From assembly GCF_900187615.1 (NCBI RefSeq), contig NZ_FYDO01000010.1, forward strand, positions 1 to 64,000: a stretch of DNA of 64,000 bases. Direction: 5' to 3'. Shown piece by piece: positions 39,914 to 48,660 of the stretch; the stretch's first letter is position 1; every line of letters begins with the position of its first letter. The DNA is from Pseudomonas sp. Irchel s3f7. Lineage in GTDB: Bacteria; Pseudomonadota; Gammaproteobacteria; Pseudomonadales; Pseudomonadaceae. The notes under the pieces are model-generated. The model was not told the origin of the DNA. It did no database searches and was given only the letters and a program-made list of their open reading frames with translations. The position numbers were made by a program, and so were the translations under genes.

Positions 39914-40285
39914 GGCAAGGGCTTCTCTTATAGTCGGATTTGCAACCTCAACAACGCTGGTAGAGGCTTGGGCAGGTCGGGCACGATAGCAAATTGTTCG
40001 AAAAAGCACATAGAGGTGCGTTTTTGACGGTCAAAATGAGAACCGGACGGTCGTCTCGGAGTCTACCGACCGATATACTCGCAGCCTGCTCCGGTTTTCG
40101 AGGGGTTGCTGTGCGAAGACGTCGTTGGCCTCATTCACCGAGGCCAGCCGATTTCGCAGAGTTTCCCTTTAGACGCCTTAGGAAAACGTGACGAACGTAG
40201 TATGTTCGGTGCTGAATCGTTTTTCCCGAAGACGGCTACCACCAGCAGTACCAACGAAGAGTCACGGGTCAGAGGCACCCCCGGC
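39914..40285. other. Intergenic stretch without a supported gene
   Basis: The frame of the thioesterase gene remains open back to 40106, with an ATG at 40202, so its start could be earlier than I chose. An imperfect palindrome, 'ttttgacggtcaaaa' at 40022-40036, lies in the divergent promoter region. Nothing else stands out. Confidence 0.5.
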
Positions 40286-40690
40286 ATGATAGAGCTCGAA
40301 CAAGAAGATCCAATCCCGCAAGGCGACCTGGCCCTGCAAATCACCGCGCTTCCTCGCGAAACCAATGGCTTCGGCGATATTTTCGGCGGCTGGCTGGTGG
40401 CGCAGATGGATTTGGCAGGCACGGCGATGGCCAGCAAGGTTGCTGGCGGGCGCGTCGCCACCGTGGCGATCGACCGTATGGCGTTCCTGGTGCCGGTGGC
40501 GGTGGGTGCTCAGCTCTCCTTTTATACCCAGGCGCTGGAAATCGGCCGCAGCTCGATCAAGATGATGGTTGAAGTCTGGAGCGACGATCCGTTGTCCAGC
40601 GAGTGGCGTAAAGTGACCGAAGCGGTGTTTGTGTTCGTCGCCATCGATGGCAGCGGTCGCACCCGCTCGGTTCCAGCAAGGGCTCGCTGA
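40286..40690 (+). CDS. Acyl-CoA thioesterase (hotdog fold, YciA-like)
   Basis: This 134-residue cytoplasmic enzyme is predicted to hydrolyse acyl-CoA. It has the N-terminal 'TNGFGDIFGGWLVAQMDLAG' (catalytic Asn/Asp region) and 'GGRVATVAIDRMAFLVPV', the 4HBT/BFIT signature. The length equals YciA when started at ATG 40286, where the family similarity begins; the ribosome site is weak, and ATG 40202 would add 28 residues. It is probably monocistronic, followed 70 bases on by the mutarotase. Confidence 0.85.
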   Translation: MIELEQEDPIPQGDLALQITALPRETNGFGDIFGGWLVAQMDLAGTAMASKVAGGRVATVAIDRMAFLVPVAVGAQLSFYTQALEIGRSSIKMMVEVWSDDPLSSEWRKVTEAVFVFVAIDGSGRTRSVPARAR

Positions 40691-40759
40691 AGGCGATTCT
40701 AAACCTGGCGTTTGTTTTGCGGTCTGTAGTCGTCATTGTTCCTGATCGAGAGCTGTCCC

Positions 40760-41659
40760 ATGAACACGCCCAACGTTGAAGCGGTAAAACTGGATGAACT
40801 GAACTGCTGGCGTATCCGCCACGGTCAGGCCGAATTACTGGTGGCCCAGCAAGGCGCGCACATCCTCAGTTATCAACTGGCGGGCGAGCCGCCGCTGATC
40901 TGGCTCAATGACGAGGCCGTGTTCAAGACCGGCAAGAGCATCCGCGCCGGCGTGCCAGTTTGTTGGCCGTGGTTTGGCAACCTGACGCGCAATCCGCAAA
41001 GTGTCCAGGCGATGCGCGTCAGCGCTGAAGCGCCGCCGGCTCACGGGTTGGTGCGAGCGATGGACTGGGAGTTGGGCGGCATCGAAGCCGAAGGCGAAAG
41101 CCTGAAGATCGAGTTCCTTCTGCCCTACCCCGAAGGTGGCCTGCCAGGCTGGCCGCACCAGGTGGACTTGAAGCTGAGCATTCGTCTGGATGAGCAACTG
41201 CATATCAGCCTGACCAGCCATAACCAGGGCGCTGAAACCGTCAGCATCAGCCAGGCGCTGCACAGTTATTTCGCCGTCAGTGATGTGCGCCAGGTGCATG
41301 TCGAAGGCCTCGATGGTTTGAACTACATCGAGACCCTGGACGACTGGAAAACTGTCACCCAGCGCGGTGACCTGCATTTTGCCGGCGAAACCGACCGCAT
41401 CTACCTCGACACGCCGGCGCAATTGAGCATCGTTGATCCGCAATGGGAACGACGCATCGAACTCACCAGCAGCGGCTCGCGTTCGGCGGTGATCTGGAAT
41501 CCATGGATCGCTCGCGCCGCCGCGTTCAGCGACATGGCTGACGATGGCTGGCAACGCATGCTGTGCATCGAGACGGCGAACGTGATGGGTGATGTGGTGA
41601 ATCTGGCACCGGGTGCCAGTCATACCCTTGGCGTGAGTATCGGCAGCAAACCGCTGTAA
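40760..41659 (+). CDS. D-hexose-6-phosphate mutarotase (YeaD-like)
   Basis: This 299-residue aldose-1-epimerase-like protein probably interconverts anomers of glucose-6-phosphate. Visible landmarks are 'GAHILSYQLAGEPPLIWLN', 'RAGVPVCWPWFGN', the His in 'PPAHGLVRAMDW', 'QALHSYFAVSDV' and the catalytic Glu context 'VIWNPWIARAAAFSDM'. These match the YeaD/PMM-type mutarotases rather than GalM. ATG 40760 is the first codon that fits the family. Confidence 0.87.
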   Translation: MNTPNVEAVKLDELNCWRIRHGQAELLVAQQGAHILSYQLAGEPPLIWLNDEAVFKTGKSIRAGVPVCWPWFGNLTRNPQSVQAMRVSAEAPPAHGLVRAMDWELGGIEAEGESLKIEFLLPYPEGGLPGWPHQVDLKLSIRLDEQLHISLTSHNQGAETVSISQALHSYFAVSDVRQVHVEGLDGLNYIETLDDWKTVTQRGDLHFAGETDRIYLDTPAQLSIVDPQWERRIELTSSGSRSAVIWNPWIARAAAFSDMADDGWQRMLCIETANVMGDVVNLAPGASHTLGVSIGSKPL

Positions 41660-41661
41660 AC

Positions 41662-41730
41662 CTGTAGGCGCCGGCTTGCCGGCGATGGCGCCCTCAAGAT
41701 CGCTATCGCCAGCAAGCCGGCGCCTACAGT
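41662..41730. repeat. Paired inverted REP elements
   Basis: 'ctgtaggcgccggcttgccg' on the left and 'agcaagccggcgcctacagt' on the right form a long inverted repeat between two convergent genes. Confidence 0.9.
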
Positions 41731-41734
41731 ACTT

Positions 41735-42271
41735 TTACAAATCCGACTCTTCCACGACTCTGACCTTCGCCGCATCCAGCGCATACGCCGCATCAGCCAG
41801 ATCATTGCTGACCTTCTCGACCTTCAACGTACCGGTCACCCACAGCGGCGTGTAGATATCGTTCAGCTTCAAGCCTTTCGGATACCGCACCAGCACCAAC
41901 TGGTTGGGCGGCGGAGGCGGCACATGGATGCAGGCGCCCGGATACGGCACGAGGAAGAACAATGTGCTGTGCCCCTTGGCGTCGGTTTCCAGCGGCACCG
42001 GATAACCGCCGATACGAATGTTCTTGTCGTTCATCGACGCAACGGTTTTGGTCGAATACATCACCGCCGGCAAACCTTTGGCCTGCTTCATCCCACCCTT
42101 TTCGGTAAAGGTGCCAGTGGCTTCGGGCGAGTCGTGATCGATTTCGGGCATGGCCTCGAGGGCTTTCTGGTCCGACTTGGGCATCAGGTCGAGCCAGTCG
42201 GTTTCCGGCAGCTCGCCGGCATGGGCAAGGCCCGCACCCAGTAATAGAAAAGTCAGCAGAAGACGGCGCAT
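41735..42271 (-). CDS. Exported DUF3299 protein
   Basis: This 178-residue protein has a signal peptide ('MRRLLLTFLLLGAGLAHA'). The DUF3299 core reads 'IGGYPVPLE' and 'FFLVPYPGACIHVPPPPPNQ', followed by 'LWVTGTLKVEK'. The single conserved Cys in 'GACIHVPPPPPNQ' suggests metal or cofactor contact, but no function is established that I know. I prefer ATG 42271, where the signal peptide starts, over an ATG five codons upstream. Confidence 0.83.
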   Translation of the reverse strand: MRRLLLTFLLLGAGLAHAGELPETDWLDLMPKSDQKALEAMPEIDHDSPEATGTFTEKGGMKQAKGLPAVMYSTKTVASMNDKNIRIGGYPVPLETDAKGHSTLFFLVPYPGACIHVPPPPPNQLVLVRYPKGLKLNDIYTPLWVTGTLKVEKVSNDLADAAYALDAAKVRVVEESDL

Positions 42272-42353
42272 GAAGGTGCTCGGCAAGGATAAGGAAATCG
42301 CCGAGCATTCTAGCCCTCCCGGCTTGCACGGCCGAGAGGGTTTGTCACTTGAA

Positions 42354-42599
42354 TCAGTTCTTTTTGACCAGGCCGTAGATCACCAGCAATACAACAGCGC
42401 CTACCAGTGCACCGATGAAGCCGGCACCTTCACCCGCATGATAAATACCCAGGGCCTGGCCGCCGTAGGTGGCTGCCAGCGAACCGCCGATACCGAGCAG
42501 GATGGTCATGATCCAGCCCATGTTGTCATCGCCCGGTTTCAGGAACCGCGCGAGCAGGCCGACAATCAAGCCGATAAAGATGGTTCCGATAATTCCCAT
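42354..42599 (-). CDS. GlsB/YeaQ/YmgE-family small membrane protein
   Basis: This 81-residue protein has three hydrophobic segments ('IGTIFIGLIVGLLARFLKPG', a Gly-rich 'TILLGIGGSLAATYGG' and 'GALVGAVVLLVIYGLV'). The pattern and length fit the transglycosylase-associated/YeaQ stress-response family in the inner membrane. ATG 42599 has a GAGGGAA ribosome site. No operon partner is evident. Confidence 0.87.
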   Translation of the reverse strand: MGIIGTIFIGLIVGLLARFLKPGDDNMGWIMTILLGIGGSLAATYGGQALGIYHAGEGAGFIGALVGAVVLLVIYGLVKKN

Positions 42600-42712
42600 G
42601 GCATTTCCCTCTGATTGAATTGGCTGAGTCCTAGCCAAAGCCTAGTCAGACTTTGGCATCCTGCCATCAGAGAACGGTGCAACCTCAATGGTTCCACCGC
42701 TGCCACATGAAA

Positions 42713-43795
42713 CTATTCGGCGATGAGCGCTTCGACCTTGAGGATCTGCGCGGCCAGCGTCTCGCGGTCTGCACAACGCAGGTTGGCGTGACCGACCTTG
42801 CGGCCGACCTTGAACGCCTTGCCGTAATGATGCAGATGGCAATCGGCGATGGCCACGACTTTCTCGGTGTCCGGTACTTTACCGATGAAGTTGAGCATGG
42901 CGCTTTCGCCAACCTTGGCCGTCGAACCCAACGGCAGACCGGCCACGGCCCGCAGGTGGTTTTCGAACTGGCTGCACTCGGCGCCTTCGGTGGTCCAGTG
43001 CCCGGAATTGTGCACACGCGGGGCGATTTCGTTGGCTTTCAGGCCACCGTCGACTTCAAAGAACTCGAACGCCATCACGCCGACATAATTCAGCTGCTTG
43101 AGCACACGGCTGGAGTAGTCTTCGGCCAGGGCTTGCAGCGGGTGATCGGTGCTGGCCACGGACAGCTTGAGAATGCCGCTGTCGTGGGTGTTGTGCACCA
43201 GCGGATAGAACTTCGTTTCGCCATCTCGAGCGCGCACGGCGATCAGCGAGACTTCGCCAGTGAACGGCACGAAGCCTTCCAGCAGGCACGCCACGCTACC
43301 GAGCTCAGCAAACGTGCCGACGACGTCTTCAGGGGTGCGCAGGACTTTCTGGCCCTTGCCGTCGTAACCCAGGGTGCGGGTTTTGAGCACGGCCGGCAGG
43401 CCGATGGAAGCCACGGCGGCATCGAGATCAGCCTGGGACTGGATGTCGGCGAACGCCGGGGTTGGAATCCCCAGGTCCTTGAACATGCTCTTTTCGAACC
43501 AGCGATCGCGGGCGATGCGCAGGGCCTCGGCGCTCGGATAAACCGGCACGAACTGCGACAGGAACGCCACGGTTTCGGCTGGAACGCTTTCGAACTCGAA
43601 CGTCACCAGATCGACTTCATCGGCCAGTTGACGCAAGTGATCCTGATCGCCGTAGTCGGCACGCAGGTGTTCGCCCAACGCCGCCGCGCAAGCGTCCGGC
43701 GCCGGGTCGAGGAAAGCGAAGTTCATGCCCAGCGGAGTGCCCGCCAGCGCCAACATGCGACCCAACTGGCCGCCACCGATTACACCGATCTTCAT
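42713..43795 (-). CDS. purK: N5-carboxyaminoimidazole ribonucleotide synthase
   Basis: This 360-residue ATP-grasp enzyme makes N5-CAIR from AIR, bicarbonate and ATP in purine synthesis. 'IGVIGGGQLGRMLA' opens the chain, 'VLKTRTLGYDGKGQ' is the ATP-grasp loop, and 'EIAPRVHNSGHWT' carries metal-binding residues. ATG 43795 is chosen over 43804 because it begins the family sequence. The stop of purE lies 11 bases upstream, so purEK is one operon. Confidence 0.95.
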   Translation of the reverse strand: MKIGVIGGGQLGRMLALAGTPLGMNFAFLDPAPDACAAALGEHLRADYGDQDHLRQLADEVDLVTFEFESVPAETVAFLSQFVPVYPSAEALRIARDRWFEKSMFKDLGIPTPAFADIQSQADLDAAVASIGLPAVLKTRTLGYDGKGQKVLRTPEDVVGTFAELGSVACLLEGFVPFTGEVSLIAVRARDGETKFYPLVHNTHDSGILKLSVASTDHPLQALAEDYSSRVLKQLNYVGVMAFEFFEVDGGLKANEIAPRVHNSGHWTTEGAECSQFENHLRAVAGLPLGSTAKVGESAMLNFIGKVPDTEKVVAIADCHLHHYGKAFKVGRKVGHANLRCADRETLAAQILKVEALIAE

Positions 43796-43806
43796 CGTCA
43801 ACAACC

Positions 43807-44298
43807 TCAGGCGATGCGTGGGTCTGGATTTTCCAGGACGCTGTCTGTCTGCTCAGCACGGAAGGTTTTCAGCACTTCATGGAACTGCGGGTGCTTGGCG
43901 CCCAGGATGCTCGCCGACAGCAAGGCAGCGTTGATCGCACCAGCCTTGCCGATGGCCAGGGTGGCGACCGGAATGCCCGCAGGCATCTGCACAATAGAGA
44001 GCAGCGAATCGACGCCCGAGAGCATCGCCGACTGCACCGGCACACCGAGCACCGGCAGGTGGGTCTTGGCCGCACACATGCCAGGCAAGTGGGCCGCGCC
44101 ACCGGCACCGGCAATGATCACCTCGATGCCACGCGCCTCGGCTTCTTCAGCGTACTGGAACAGCAGGTCCGGGGTGCGGTGGGCAGAAACCACTTTCACC
44201 TCGTAAGGGATGCCGAGCTTTTCCAGCATATCGGCGGTGTGGCTAAGGGTGGACCAATCGGACTTGGAGCCCATGATCACGCCAACCAATGCACTCAT
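43807..44298 (-). CDS. purE: N5-CAIR mutase
   Basis: This 163-residue class I PurE rearranges N5-CAIR to CAIR. '[10 protein letters not shown]' (substrate phosphate binding), 'SAHRTPD' and '[11 protein letters not shown]' are all present. It is the first gene of purEK. Upstream on the same strand a strong terminator-like hairpin lies in the leader, about 50 bases before the start. Confidence 0.96.
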   Translation of the reverse strand: MSALVGVIMGSKSDWSTLSHTADMLEKLGIPYEVKVVSAHRTPDLLFQYAEEAEARGIEVIIAGAGGAAHLPGMCAAKTHLPVLGVPVQSAMLSGVDSLLSIVQMPAGIPVATLAIGKAGAINAALLSASILGAKHPQFHEVLKTFRAEQTDSVLENPDPRIA

Positions 44299-44345
44299 CG
44301 TCGTGCCTCTTCTCTCTGGGCGCCCGCAGGCGCATCAAAAAACAA

Positions 44346-44370
44346 CAAGCCACGCATTATGCGTGGCTTG
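44346..44370 (-). terminator. Terminator-like hairpin in the purE leader (possible attenuator)
   Basis: Read on the minus strand, a perfect 11-bp stem (caagccacgca / tgcgtggcttg) is followed by TTGTTTTTTG. It lies about 48 bases upstream of purE with no gene before it on that strand; the gene on the far side (44662) points away. Further upstream GGCCttcGGCC and GGCCGG...CCGGCC arms (44380-44410) share bases and cannot both form. The remaining gap to 44661 is AT-rich and holds the promoter of the downstream protease gene, including a gataattatc palindrome near 44615 weakly like a Fur box. Confidence 0.65.
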
Positions 44371-44661
44371 ATTGTACGAAATTATGGCCGGTCGTAACCG
44401 GCCGAAGGCCGCGCAGTATACCTCAAAGAAGCAGATAAACAGCCCCTGTGGTGACCATCTGTCATACGGGCAAAAAACAGGTATTTCCTGACTATCAAGT
44501 CAGTCAATCGAATGCCGGCCGATCGTGAACTTCCCTGATTTTCTGGATCAGTAAATATCGAACACCTTAAATAACTTAAAACAACTTGAAACTTGCCAGA
44601 AGACTTACACCAAGATAATTATCAATGACATTGATACGTAACTGAACAGGAAGTTCAAAAC

Positions 44662-45252
44662 ATGAAAAAACCCATCTCGATAATGATCGTCATTCATAAA
44701 GACCTTCAAAACCATCAAAAAGCTGCTTTATATGCCGATTATTTTTCGTGGCTAAAACCAGAGCTCGAATCCATTTCCGGGCGGGATGTCCGGTTTTATA
44801 TGCTTCATCACGATGAAGTACCGAAACTGGCAGAGTACAACTTCAGGAACGAAGACGCTTCGGCATCGCTGGATGGCTGGAGAGACTTGATACAAGACTG
44901 GTATATAAGCCTGACGCAAACCGGCGAGTATGAGTCGAACCTGACCAAAGTCCTTTTATTGACTCGAAACAACATCAACGCAACGGCAGGCGGACTTATC
45001 GCAGTGACACTCGGATACGCCGAAATCAAAGGGCACTGTGCAATTGCAGCAATCACATCCGTCCGCGCTCCCGCACATGAAATTGGACACATGCTTGGCG
45101 CAACACATGAAGACAGCGAAGTCATCTATGACGGCTGGTGGCACGATTCGATCATGTTGTCGGACTCGTTCTCAGGCGTGCGCGGAAACGCCTATCGATA
45201 CAGTGACAAGAACAGGGAAAACATTCGCGAACACCTCAACAAATTTGCATAG
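44662..45252 (+). CDS. Small metzincin-type zinc metalloprotease (first of pair)
   Basis: This 196-residue protein carries HExxHxxGxxH: H139-E140-I-G-H143-M-L-G-A-T-H149, the metzincin zinc motif, followed by E/D. A Met-turn candidate is the 'SIMLSD' segment about 20 residues later. There is no signal peptide or membrane helix; the N-terminus is 'MKKPISIMIVIHKDLQNHQ'. ATG 44662 has GGAAG at 8 bases. The codons are AT-richer than those of neighbours. A paralog follows 85 bases on. I do not recognise a named family. It may be an intracellular protease or a secreted effector without a classical leader. Confidence 0.8.
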   Translation: MKKPISIMIVIHKDLQNHQKAALYADYFSWLKPELESISGRDVRFYMLHHDEVPKLAEYNFRNEDASASLDGWRDLIQDWYISLTQTGEYESNLTKVLLLTRNNINATAGGLIAVTLGYAEIKGHCAIAAITSVRAPAHEIGHMLGATHEDSEVIYDGWWHDSIMLSDSFSGVRGNAYRYSDKNRENIREHLNKFA

Positions 45253-45337
45253 TCAAAGTACCGCCAACAACCGACACCAAAACCCATTTTGAAATTCTGA
45301 CTTGTCGATATAGCGCTTCCATAGAAAGGAATCACTG

Positions 45338-45895
45338 ATGCCGCTACTTCCGATTACCTTAACCGTTTTTTTGCATGAAGATCTGAAAGACCAAAACCTG
45401 AATCTGCTCTGCAGTCATTACTTTGACTGGCTGGAAGACCACATCACCGTAATTTCAGGTCGCGACATGAATACCGAATTCATAAAACCTTCAGACGCGC
45501 CTGGCATCAGCAGCATCGATTACAAAACCGAGGATCTTCAGCACCTTCTTAAAAAATTTAATGCCGAAGTCGTACTTTATGTAAAAAATACTAACGGTAG
45601 TTTCGAAAATGCCATTCACAAATACATGCTGTTAACGCGCGACATCATTAACGAAACAACCCTGGGGGTGGCTGCCAGTCCAGGCGCTTTCGCAGTCGCA
45701 TCGATCACGGACTATTTCACTGCGGCCCACGAACTGGGTCACATGCTCGGTGCGAGCCATGAGGACAGCGGCGACATCACGACTTACTACGGACCCGCCA
45801 AGTCGCTCATGCATGCAACCGCTGACGGTATCGGCGCCCGCTTCAGCCAAAGCAATGAGGACAATATTCGCCGTTACCTCGGTCAGTACGATTGA
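45338..45895 (+). CDS. Small metzincin-type zinc metalloprotease (second of pair)
   Basis: This 185-residue paralog of the preceding gene has the same layout: 'HYFDWLEDHITVISGRDMN' aligns with 'DYFSWLKPELESISGRDVR' of the first. The zinc motif is H131-E-L-G-H135-M-L-G-A-S-H141, and the Met-turn is M158 in 'KSLMH'. It also lacks a signal peptide. ATG 45338 has an AAGGA site. The overall identity by eye is moderate, so the duplication is not recent. It probably shares the operon with the first copy. The function is unknown. Confidence 0.8.
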   Translation: MPLLPITLTVFLHEDLKDQNLNLLCSHYFDWLEDHITVISGRDMNTEFIKPSDAPGISSIDYKTEDLQHLLKKFNAEVVLYVKNTNGSFENAIHKYMLLTRDIINETTLGVAASPGAFAVASITDYFTAAHELGHMLGASHEDSGDITTYYGPAKSLMHATADGIGARFSQSNEDNIRRYLGQYD

Positions 45896-45956
45896 GACAG
45901 GATTGCGACAACGCCGCTGGATCCAGGCCACTCGCGTGGCCAGGAGGATTTCGCCC

Positions 45957-46868
45957 TCATACAGCAGAGCTCGCCGCGCCCCCTTCAAGCTTGCGCCAGA
46001 GCAACCGCACATTCGCCTTGCGCACCAGTGCGCAGCGATACAAACGGATCTCCAGCGGCACATGCCATTGCGGCCCACCACAAACCACCAGCTCACCGCG
46101 CGCCAGTTCGGCGCGCACGCTAAGTTGCGGTACCCAGGCGATGCCCAAACCTTCCAGGGCCATGCTTTTCAGGCTATCGGCCATGGCAGTTTCGTAGATG
46201 GTGGTGAAGCGCAATGCCCGTTGTCGCAACAACATGTTCACCGAACGGCCAAGAAACGCACCGGCGCTGTAGGCCAGCAATGGCACGCTGCCCTCGCCTT
46301 CCAGATCGAACAGCGGTTTGCCATCCGCATCCGCCGCGCAGACCGGCAGCATTTCGGTGTGCCCCAGGTGCAACGAGGGGAAAATTTCCGGGTCCATCTG
46401 CATCGCCGCGTCCGGGTCATAGAACGCCAGCATCAGGTCGCATCCGCCTTCGCGCAGGGCATGCACGGCGTCGCCGACGTTGGTCGCCACCAAGCGTGTG
46501 GCGATGTTCAAACCTTCGTTACGCAGCTGTGCGATCCAGCGCGGAAAGAAACCCAGCGCCAGCGAGTGCGCGGCCGCGACCTGCATCACTTCGCCCTGCC
46601 CGCCTTCCAGGTGATGGAGATGGCGCAGCACTTCACCGAGTTGCTCAACCACGGTTCGGGCAGTGACCAGAAACAATTGCCCCGCTGCCGTCAGCTCGAT
46701 CGGCGTGCGCGAGCGATTGACCAACTGCAGCCCCAACGCTGCCTCCAGACTGCGGATGCGCCGACTGAACGCCGGCTGCGTGACGAAACGTCGTTCAGCC
46801 GCCTGGGAGAAACTGCGGGTGGCAGCCAGAGCACTAAAGTCCTCCAGCCATTTGCTTTCCAGATTCAT
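45957..46868 (-). CDS. LysR-family transcriptional regulator
   Basis: This 303-residue regulator starts with the winged-helix domain 'LEDFSALAATRSFSQAAERRFVTQPAFSRRIRSLEAALG' type sequence (residues 5-45), then a linker helix and a periplasmic-binding-like effector domain. ATG 46868 is backed by a GGGAGGA ribosome site; an upstream in-frame GTG is less likely. It is divergent from aspA with 180 bases between, so control of aspA is a reasonable inference. By recalled synteny this pair is conserved in Pseudomonas. Confidence 0.88.
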   Translation of the reverse strand: MNLESKWLEDFSALAATRSFSQAAERRFVTQPAFSRRIRSLEAALGLQLVNRSRTPIELTAAGQLFLVTARTVVEQLGEVLRHLHHLEGGQGEVMQVAAAHSLALGFFPRWIAQLRNEGLNIATRLVATNVGDAVHALREGGCDLMLAFYDPDAAMQMDPEIFPSLHLGHTEMLPVCAADADGKPLFDLEGEGSVPLLAYSAGAFLGRSVNMLLRQRALRFTTIYETAMADSLKSMALEGLGIAWVPQLSVRAELARGELVVCGGPQWHVPLEIRLYRCALVRKANVRLLWRKLEGGAASSAV

Positions 46869-47048
46869 CACGTCCTCCCGGACACGCACCAATTTAGGTC
46901 ACACGCTCGCCGTCAATCCGGCGTCACACGGGCATTATGCCGAATATGCATAGCCTAGTGTTTAACAGCATTGGCCCAAAAATCTCCACGAGCCTAGCAT
47001 TCGCAGCGTTCCGGCATAGACCGGGTTCATATCGAGATGATTTCTATC

Positions 47049-48473
47049 ATGTCCTCCGCTGCATCTTTCCGCACAGAAAACGACCTGCTTGGCGCCCTCG
47101 AAGTACCGGCTCAAGCGTATTACGGCATCCAGACCCTGCGAGCGGTGAACAACTTCCGCCTCTCGGGCGTTCCGATTTCGCATTACCCGAAACTGGTTGT
47201 GGGCCTGGCAATGGTCAAACAGGCCGCTGCCGACGCTAACCGCGAGCTGGGTCATCTGAGCGAAGCCAAACACGCTGCCATCAGCGAAGCCTGTGCACGA
47301 TTGATCCGCGGTGATTTCCACGAAGAGTTCGTGGTCGACATGATTCAAGGTGGCGCCGGTACTTCCACCAACATGAACGCCAACGAAGTGATCGCCAACA
47401 TTGCGCTCGAAGCAATGGGCCATCAGAAAGGCGAATACCAATACCTGCACCCGAACGACGACGTGAACATGGCGCAGTCGACCAACGACGCCTACCCGAC
47501 GGCAATCCGCTTGGGTCTGTTACTGGGTCACGACGCGCTGCTGGCCAGCCTCGACAGCCTGATTCAGGCGTTCGCGGCCAAGGGCCAGGAATTCAACCAC
47601 GTCCTGAAGATGGGTCGTACCCAGCTGCAAGACGCCGTACCAATGACCCTGGGTCAGGAATTCCGCGCTTTCGCCACCACCATGGGCGAAGACCTGGCCC
47701 GTCTGAAGACGCTGGCCCCGGAACTGCTGACTGAAGTGAACCTGGGCGGCACCGCGATCGGCACCGGCATCAACGCCGACCCGCGTTATCAAGCGCTGGC
47801 GGTACAGCGCCTGGCGCTGATCAGCGGTCAACCGCTGGTTCCGGCGGCCGACCTGATCGAAGCCACGTCCGACATGGGCGCCTTCGTACTGTTCTCCGGC
47901 ATGCTCAAGCGCACCGCGGTCAAGCTGTCGAAGATCTGCAACGACCTGCGCCTGCTGTCCAGCGGCCCGCGTACCGGCATCAACGAAATCAACCTGCCGG
48001 CACGTCAGCCAGGCAGCTCGATCATGCCAGGCAAGGTCAACCCGGTTATCCCGGAAGCCGTGAACCAGGTAGCGTTCCAGGTCATCGGTAACGACCTGGC
48101 CCTGACCATGGCAGCCGAAGGCGGCCAACTGCAACTGAACGTGATGGAGCCGCTGATCGCTTTCAAGATCTTCGACTCGATCCGCCTGTTGCAACGCGCC
48201 ATGGACATGCTGCGCGAGCACTGCATCGTCGGCATCACCGCTAACGAAGCCCGCTGCCGTGAACTGGTCGAGCACTCGATCGGCCTGGTCACCGCGCTGA
48301 ACCCGTACATCGGCTACAAAAACGCCACCCGTATCGCCGGCCTCGCCCTTGAAAGCGGCCGCGGCGTGCTGGAACTGGTGCGCGAAGAAGGTCTGCTCGA
48401 CGAAGCCATGCTCGCCGACATCCTGCGCCCGGAAAACATGATTGCTCCGCGTCTGGTTCCGCTCAAAGCCTGA
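47049..48473 (+). CDS. aspA: Aspartate ammonia-lyase
   Basis: This 474-residue cytoplasmic enzyme converts aspartate to fumarate and ammonia. The fumarase/aspartase signature 'GSSIMPGKVNP' is present with its catalytic Ser, as are 'GRTQLQDAVPMTLGQE' and 'STNDAYPTA' substrate-binding segments. ATG 47049 ('MSSAASFRTE') fits homologs; an ATG four codons earlier is possible. A strong terminator follows, then the asparaginase gene, which would supply aspartate. Confidence 0.95.
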   Translation: MSSAASFRTENDLLGALEVPAQAYYGIQTLRAVNNFRLSGVPISHYPKLVVGLAMVKQAAADANRELGHLSEAKHAAISEACARLIRGDFHEEFVVDMIQGGAGTSTNMNANEVIANIALEAMGHQKGEYQYLHPNDDVNMAQSTNDAYPTAIRLGLLLGHDALLASLDSLIQAFAAKGQEFNHVLKMGRTQLQDAVPMTLGQEFRAFATTMGEDLARLKTLAPELLTEVNLGGTAIGTGINADPRYQALAVQRLALISGQPLVPAADLIEATSDMGAFVLFSGMLKRTAVKLSKICNDLRLLSSGPRTGINEINLPARQPGSSIMPGKVNPVIPEAVNQVAFQVIGNDLALTMAAEGGQLQLNVMEPLIAFKIFDSIRLLQRAMDMLREHCIVGITANEARCRELVEHSIGLVTALNPYIGYKNATRIAGLALESGRGVLELVREEGLLDEAMLADILRPENMIAPRLVPLKA

Positions 48474-48536
48474 ACCGACGCGTTACTTGTAGCACCGCTC
48501 ACCAGGTCGAGGGACTAGACACCTCTCACCTTTTGA

Positions 48537-48570
48537 GGGCCTGGAGATCATTCTCCAGGCCCTTTTTTTT
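48537..48570 (+). terminator. Rho-independent terminator after aspA
   Basis: A perfect 11-bp stem (gggcctggaga / tctccaggccc) with a tcat loop is followed by eight Ts. Confidence 0.95.
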
Positions 48571-48660
48571 GCTTTTTTTTCGGTACCGTACGACGTGACA
48601 CGGCTGACGCTCAGCGTCATGCTCCGCCTCAAGCCGTTTCAGTTTTTTCGGAGATCCACC

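Noticed and set aside
38465..40027. A 520-codon plus-strand frame opposite the MFS gene
   Set aside because: It is antisense to a conserved transporter and runs through a REP element; the composition (Gln/His/Arg-rich) is that of a shadow.
44605..44630. Fur box upstream of the first metzincin gene
   Set aside because: Only the gataattatc palindrome is good; by eye about 11 of 19 consensus positions match, too few to call.
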